Of a stretch of 64,000 nt of DNA, positions 58,280 through 64,000 are shown in pieces. The notes beneath the pieces were generated by a model. The model had not been told where the DNA came from and searched no databases. It saw only the letters and a program-made list of their open reading frames with translations. Numbering within the stretch: the first letter of the stretch is position 1; each line of letters opens with the position of its first letter. This DNA is from Sphagnum compactum (Eukaryota; Bryophyta; Sphagnopsida; Sphagnales). The DNA is taken from positions 744,001 through 808,000 of the forward strand of contig OZ234497.1 in the NCBI GenBank assembly GCA_965153455.1, in the 5' to 3' direction. A program made the position numbers and the translations under genes.

Positions 58280-60700
58280 CATGCAAATGCAGTGCACTTT
58301 GTTGTATGCGTAAATTGTGTATTTTATGTGCAAACTTTGCATGCTCCCAGGTGTCAGAAAATTGATCTCTTTCGTTTCTTGTAAGTGAGTCCTTTGCTTT
58401 TGACAGCACAGTTAAGGTACTTAAGGAGGGGAAGAGAGGAGGAGTGGGCTGAGGGGGGGACCCGCAGGGGCTGCTGGTGATGGCATGACTGCCACATGAT
58501 CACAGCCCCATACAAAACCCCAAGAAAAATCTACCATCTCTCGGCGCCTCTCTAACAGAGGTAAGTGATGATGAGGATAATCCCATTGATCCCCTCTCCC
58601 CCCTCCCAATCCTTTTTCCTTTGCTTGGTTGAGCTGAAGCCAGAGAAGAAAAGTGAAGATTAAGTATGTGACAAAACCATCAACTCTTTTGTTTTAGGAA
58701 TATTTGCCAGCAGCTTCTCCGTCAATATGGACAGAAAAGCAAAGAGAGAGTTAGAGAGAGAGAGGTAGAGGAAGGGAATGCAGGGAAGCTTTTTTTTCAT
58801 AAGAGAAAATCTCTTTTTTATAAGAGAAAAATAGCTCTTTCAAAGAGAATTTCTTAAAATTCTTGTGCATTCCTTCATTCTAAGTGCCTCCGAAAAAGCA
58901 AATGACCTGCCCACACTGAATACATTAAATCATTGTTATGAGGTTTGTTTGAGAGAAACCTTATTGGGTGTAGTTAATGATTTTGTACATGGGTCTTAAA
59001 AAATGCGAGGTTTGAAAAACACTTTGTATGAAACATTGCAATATTGAGGAAACCAACAACCAACATTGATGCAACAAAGAGAAACCAAGAACAAACATGT
59101 AGAGTTTCCGAATTTGATTGTTAAGTAACTAATAAGATTACAAAAGGTTTGTGTGTCTTTTTCTTAATTTCAAAACTTAATTCAAAAGAGGAATTTTAAT
59201 ATGAATTAGAATGATAGGTGGTTTTTTTGTTAGATTGGTTTTTATTGTAGGCCATTCTTCCATGCTCCCTCGATGTTCCATGCTCCATCGTTCTAGATGG
59301 GCCCTTAAAGACTTCACTCACATACTCTCAACTCCCTTTCAAAGAGTGTTGAAAGTATGTGAGTGAAGATAGATAGATCTCGAAAGATGGACAAACCTCA
59401 AAGAGAAACAAACAAACCTCAAGGATTGATTGATTGAAAAAAGAGAAATGGACTTCAAAAACATTTACACAAACCTCAAAGATGGATAGATCTAAAAAAT
59501 TAAGGTAGACCCCTCAAAGGGATAAACATTCAAAAGTAGAAAAAATAGTTCGCAATCAAAGGGATTGAACATTGAAAAACAAAATAAAAATCTCACAATC
59601 AAAAGGACAAATATTCAAAAACCAAAAAAAAAGACATCACAATCAAAAGGATATAATATACATTCAAAAGATTAAAAAAACCTTCGGAGAAATACTCCTT
59701 TCAAACATAGACCATCAAAATTCCAAATTTCCAATTAATCCCTAATTCCCTTCAAAGACATATAAACCTCAAAAATAAAATACAAACATTCAAATAATAA
59801 GGCAAACCCTCTAAAACAAATCAAAAATTGACCTTCAATACTACAAACTCCCTTAAATAATAATATAAATAAAATTTATAATAAAATTTTAAATTATAAT
59901 TTTAAAAAAAAACAACTAATTACAATATTGTTTTTTCATCCAGATGCTGGAACCAGGTCCTGTTTTTGCATGCCAACAAAAACGAGAGGATCTAGCCCCA
60001 ATATATATATATTCCCTATTTCCACTGTCCCTTAAAAAGCAGTTTCTGGAACTAATTTTTTTTCAATCTGCACCGTTGGTTGGAATCCTAGTCATGTCAA
60101 GACCGTGGGATCGCGGCCGACGTGGAGCCTGAAACGAGGTCCCCAATCGACAGTCCGAGTCAGCCGTCTAGGTTAGGGCCAAATGGCAGGCTCAATTATG
60201 AGCCACTTTGCCCTTCCGCTATCTACACGTGTCGACACTTGGGGGCATTGTCCCGTCACTTTGACACTTGGCCCCGCCAGCATTGTTAACATCGCCCCGC
60301 CTAAATCAAAAGCGCACGATCATATTAGCGCACTAATAAGTAATTAATTTAAATTCAATTAACTCCTAATCTCTTCAACCCTTCCCCTAATCACCCTAGT
60401 CTACTACTCTTAACCAGTCCTCGTACTACCTTACGTACTTAAGGTACGCTACGGGCTTTAAGCTAGAATCCAACGGCTAGTTCGAGCAAGTGACCGTGTA
60501 AAAGATTCCCACCACCGGGTAAAGCTTCTAACCACTGGTTTCTTGCTTAGGAGTGTCGAGTTCTTGAAAGGAAGCTGTGCAGTTTTTCTTTTGGGTCGAG
60601 TTCTGGACTGGCTTTTCCCGGTCAAATTCCGACGGGTGACTGGTACCGGTTGTTGCCGGTCGTCAGGGAACCGTGACCCGGGCGAAGGGGGGTCCCAGTC
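58280..60700. other. Intergenic, no gene recognised
   Basis: It includes a purine-rich stretch at about 59.4-59.9 kb with repeated 'cacaatcaaaagga' and 'cattcaaaa' phrases, and a small inverted repeat (59312-59368). GC rises again after 60.1 kb toward the next gene. Confidence 0.45.
59312..59368. repeat. Imperfect 21-bp inverted repeat (hairpin)
   Basis: Arms cttcactcacatactctcaa(c) at 59312-59332 and their near-perfect reverse complement at 59348-59368 (one mismatch) surround a 15-nt loop. Confidence 0.85.
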
Positions 60701-61050
60701 CGGAAAGGGCTTGATTAGTGAAGCGGCCAATTAATTAATTAGCGGGGGGAAAGTTAATTACGGCGCCGCTTTGCTAATCACCATCTCCTCGTCCTGGCGA
60801 GTATGTATATCAGCGCCGCGTTGTAGAAGAGAGTGCAGTGTCAAGGAAGAGTTTCTGCTCGAGCGATTTCTCTCTTGCGGGGATCGCGATCGGTGAATTG
60901 ATATACATCAAGGATTGTGTGTTTGTAAGGCGGAATTTGGTTCGGTTGTTGTTGTTGTTGTTGATTTTGTTTTGTGTGTGTCTGTTTTTTTGGGCTCAGT
61001 TTCGGGGAATTGCTGTGTAAGAAGCGGGGGAGAGTATAATTTCTTGAATC
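60700..61050 (+). promoter_or_regulatory. Promoter/5' UTR of the coiled-coil gene
   Basis: GC-rich DNA with gtatgtatatcagc near 60801 as a weak TATA-like candidate, then about 200 nt of leader to the ATG at 61051. The leader includes a short TTG repeat (about 60945-60965). Confidence 0.4.
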
Positions 61051-63896
61051 ATGGCGACTCACGAGGCGCAGAAGACTAACGAGGCGGCAGAGCTTTCGAA
61101 GCAGAAGCTGGAGAGTCAAGCCAAGGAGTTGCAGGAGAAGCTTGGCGGGGCTGAGAATAGCTCAGTGGTTACGTCGCAAGTCGTGATTCCCTCGGAAGCT
61201 GGCAAGAAGAGTCAAGAGGTATGTGTGTTGCAATTGCAGCTCTGTTTCCGAACTTTTCCGTGTGAGCTCATCTGAATCAGAGCTGCAATTTTAGTATCAT
61301 TAAGGCAGTATTTTGCAATTTTACTTTTATTTTATGATGTGCATACTTCACAGATTCATCATCGCCTTGCAATATGCAAGATGTCTGTGACTCTATGCTT
61401 GCTTACGGGGGTCTTCAGATGTCGTCTGAAATCATAAGTCTCAGTAGTTTTCTATGTTATGATTATGCACTGAGTGTGCATTCCTTACAGATTCATCGCC
61501 GTACGATATGCCAGACTCTTGTGTCTCTTTGCTTACTTATCGGGATGTTCAGATGTCGACTGAAACCATGATCCTAGTAGATTGCTGTAACATGATGCAT
61601 CGAGTGTGCATACTCTTCAGATTCATCGCCGTGCAGTATGACAGAGCTCTGTGGCTGTCTTCTTACCGGAATCTGCAGCAGATGTATATGATGATACACT
61701 GAGTCTGCGTTCTTTACAGATTCATTGCCGTGCAGTGTAACAGAGCTCTGCGACTCTTTTTGCTCAGGGGGTTCATCAGATCGGTGGTCTGAAATCGTAT
61801 TTTACGATTTTCGCAGTGGTTTGCTGCATTTTGAATGTGCATCCTTTACAGATGCATCATCTCCGTGCACAATATGCCAGAGCTCCTGTGCATGCATACG
61901 GGGATCATCAGATTGGTCGTCTGAATTTGTCTTCATTTTGAACTGTGGATCCGCGAGTGTCTCCGGTTGTTCTTTTTTGCACTTTGTTCACGCTCTGCTA
62001 TCTCTCAATGAGGAATCCAGCTCTGCTTTACAGTAATGAGAAGAATTTCGTGCGACGATGGTCATCAATTCGTGACCTGCTGCATTAATAATCCGTTTGT
62101 GTGAAATGAATTTCAATGGCGCAGAAAATCAAATTCCTGGAGACGGAGAACGAGAAGCTGAAGAATGGTTTGAAGGACTGTGAGGAGGCCTTGCAGATGG
62201 CCAACAACGAGACGGAGAAGTCTAACAAAGTCGCCCGCGATGCCAAGGCGAAAATCGCCGAGCTCGAAAGTAGAGTTCACGACTTGGAAGGGGCGGTGCA
62301 GGCTGCCGGTGCCAAGGGTGCGGAGCTGGAGCTCAAGCTGAAGGACGCTGAAGAGAAGTACGCGGGAGCTGAGAAGACGATACAAAAGCTGCAGTCCGAA
62401 CTCAGCAGCGCGAAAGACACGCATGCAAAGTTCGAGAACAACTTGCATGGTGTGCAAACCAATCTACAGGACAGGGAGACGAAGCTTGACCAACTGAGCA
62501 AGGCAGCTGCTGATAAAGACGCTACCATCGAGAAGAAGGAGAGTAAGATCGGGGACTTGTCCGAGAAGGTAGATCATTTCAAGTCCAGAGCTCTTCCAGC
62601 AGAGGAAAAGGCCTCCGAGCTCGGCGGGCTAACTGGAGAGCTTCAGAGCAAAGCGGCCGGAACTGAGGAGAAGCTCTCAAACGTAGGTCAGGAGAAGGAC
62701 CAGACGGCAGGTGCCGTTGACGATTACAAAGAGGAGCTCAAGAATTCAGTGGCGCGTTCTAACACCATCGCCGAGGCCCTCAGTCAGGAGAAGGAGAGAA
62801 CCACGCAGCTGGAGCAGGAGCTTGCAGAACTGAAGAAGCAGAATGATGCCGACTCTGCTCATGCCAGAGTGCTGGCTGAAAGAATCGCTGAGCTGGAGAA
62901 GATCATTTCTACCACCACGGACGACAAGGAGAGTGTGAAGCAAAACCTTGAGGGCGAGAAGAAGTCCTTGGCCGAGGGCAAGGACTCTGAAGCTGGGAAG
63001 AAGGCTGAAGTCGAATCCAAGTCTAAGAACCTTGAAGGAGAGAAGCGAGGTTTGCTTGCAAAGATTCAGGGAGCATTCTCCAAGGCTGATAACAAGGAAG
63101 CTGAAGCTGCTGCCAAAGCTTCTGAAGCCAAAGAGAAGGGCCAGAAAGCTGATGAACTTGAAGGTACTTTGGGGTCCACCGCAGACAAGGCTAAAGAGAA
63201 GGAGGAAGCCGAGAAAAGCTTGGGTACGCAGCTGGAGGCAAACAAGGCGAAGGCAGCTGCAGGTGAGAAGGCAGCTGCAGAACTGCAAGAGAAAGAAGGC
63301 AAGATTGGAGAATTGGACAACGACTTGAAATCACATGGTGACAGATTGGCAGACTTGGGCACCAAGCTTCAGAACCTGCGCCAGGAGCGTGATGAAGCTG
63401 TCAGCAAAGCTGAAACCAATGAAGAGAAGTAGGCTGCTGAAATCCTAAACCCCTAATTCAGAATTTTTAGCAACAGTACAGAAAATGTTTTGTAGCATGA
63501 TTGTATAGCACTATTAGAAAGTTTCTCGTGATCTATCTGAAAACTTTGTTGTGTGCAGTGTGCATTTATTCTTGCAGTGCTCATGATGATGAATTGTTTG
63601 ATTCTGTGTCTTTTTGCAGAGTGAAGGCGTTGGAGTCAAAAATTTCTGAGCTGGAAAGTGAGGTAGAAAGCTTGACTGAAAGAAATTCTGACTTGGAGGA
63701 GCAGCTGAGAAAGGTGGGAGGGAAGGTGGAAGAGCACAAGAGTGCTATTCGTGGCCGTGAAGAAACTGCTGTCAAGAAGGCACAGAAAGCAAAAGAGCTC
63801 CAGGAGGAAGTGCAGGAAACAGAGGAAAACATCCAGGACACTGACAAGGAATTTGTCAAAAGTGCGCAGACTGATGTGAGTGCCGCCAATCAGTAA
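61051..63896 (+). CDS. Long coiled-coil protein of unknown function, three exons
   Basis: Exons 61051-61218, 62125-63428 and 63620-63896 join in frame to 582 residues. I do not recognise the family. After a short N-terminus (MATHEAQKTNEAAELSKQKL) nearly the whole protein is charged heptad-rich coiled coil, with many Glu/Lys/Ala and no Pro-rich breaks except near residue 190. Stretches such as KIKFLETENEKLKNGLKDC and VKALESKISELESEVESL show the pattern. This composition recalls tropomyosin, SMC-hinge and filament-like proteins, and similarity to them could be compositional only. The first coding exon starts at the first ATG after the leader. Without splicing, the long middle frame would end at a TAG at 63430-63432. 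The donor aa|gtaggc and acceptor ttgcag|a keep the phase, so splicing to the third exon is preferred. The protein ends AANQ with taa, but ca|gtaagc at the same spot is also a plausible donor, so the gene could extend beyond the window. Confidence 0.75.
61351..61950 (+). repeat. Tandem repeats in intron 1 of the coiled-coil gene, about 100-138-bp period
   Basis: Five units begin cag-attcatcgccgtgcag (at 61351, 61488, 61618, 61717 and 61849) and contain tatgccagagctctgtg and gatgtc-tctgaaa phrases. Each begins with a pyrimidine-AG resembling a 3' splice site. Confidence 0.8.
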
Positions 63897-64000
63897 GCAG
63901 ATCAATCATCTCAAATCATGACAGCTTTGAAGTTTACAAGTGTTTGAAACAAAGCAACCTGTCTTGAAAATGACACTCAAAAAGTGGAACAAGGTGAGAG

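Noticed and set aside
61374-61702. Small open frames in intron 1 of the coiled-coil gene as alternative exons
   Set aside because: They are translations of the tandem repeat; their phase does not join the flanking exons without stops.

Overview
The window looks like nuclear DNA from a streptophyte, most likely a land plant outside the flowering plants. It has GT-AG introns of about 80-900 bp, AT-rich intergenic DNA full of decayed repeats, a plant-type telomere motif (AAACCCT) in one intron, and plant-type gene families such as a kinesin-14 with a calponin-homology domain and a plant-style SLX1/HIGLE. I cannot name the species. All calls come from reading the sequence; no search was run.

Layout. 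1-7.9 kb is gene-poor. It holds a fragment of a long-chain acyl-CoA synthetase, degenerate tandem and palindromic repeats (3.2-4.4 kb), and a frameshifted ubiquitin pseudogene (6.5-6.7 kb). 8.08-15.48 kb is a Helitron rolling-circle transposon on the minus strand. Its Rep-helicase is broken by only one frameshift and one stop, it has a clear CTAG 3' end, and identical 176-bp direct copies of the target flank it. 15.7-21.5 kb is AT-rich, with one 44-bp minisatellite. 21.6-23.46 kb is a single-exon GIY-YIG nuclease (SLX1/HIGLE-like) on the minus strand. It is head-to-head, 612 bp apart, with a gene of about 34 exons for the nuclear-pore scaffold protein NUP188 (24.08-37.29 kb, plus). 37.3-43.4 kb is repeat-rich: a possible SINE, a foldback hAT-like element, homopolymer C/G arrays and short tandem arrays. 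45.86-56.86 kb is a 21-exon kinesin-14 gene (CH domain, coiled coil, internal motor) preceded by a GC-rich repeat-bearing 5' region. One of its introns reads best as a U12-type AT-AC intron. 57-60.8 kb has no supported gene. 61.05-63.9 kb is a three-exon gene for an unrecognised, almost wholly coiled-coil protein.

The genes are housekeeping in character (nuclear pore, DNA/RNA endonuclease, microtubule motor) and do not form a pathway. The observations most worth a second look are the Helitron flanked by a 176-bp target duplication, the AT-AC intron in the motor domain, the duplicated splice donor folded into a hairpin in NUP188, and the SUMO-interacting motif at the end of the SLX1-like protein.
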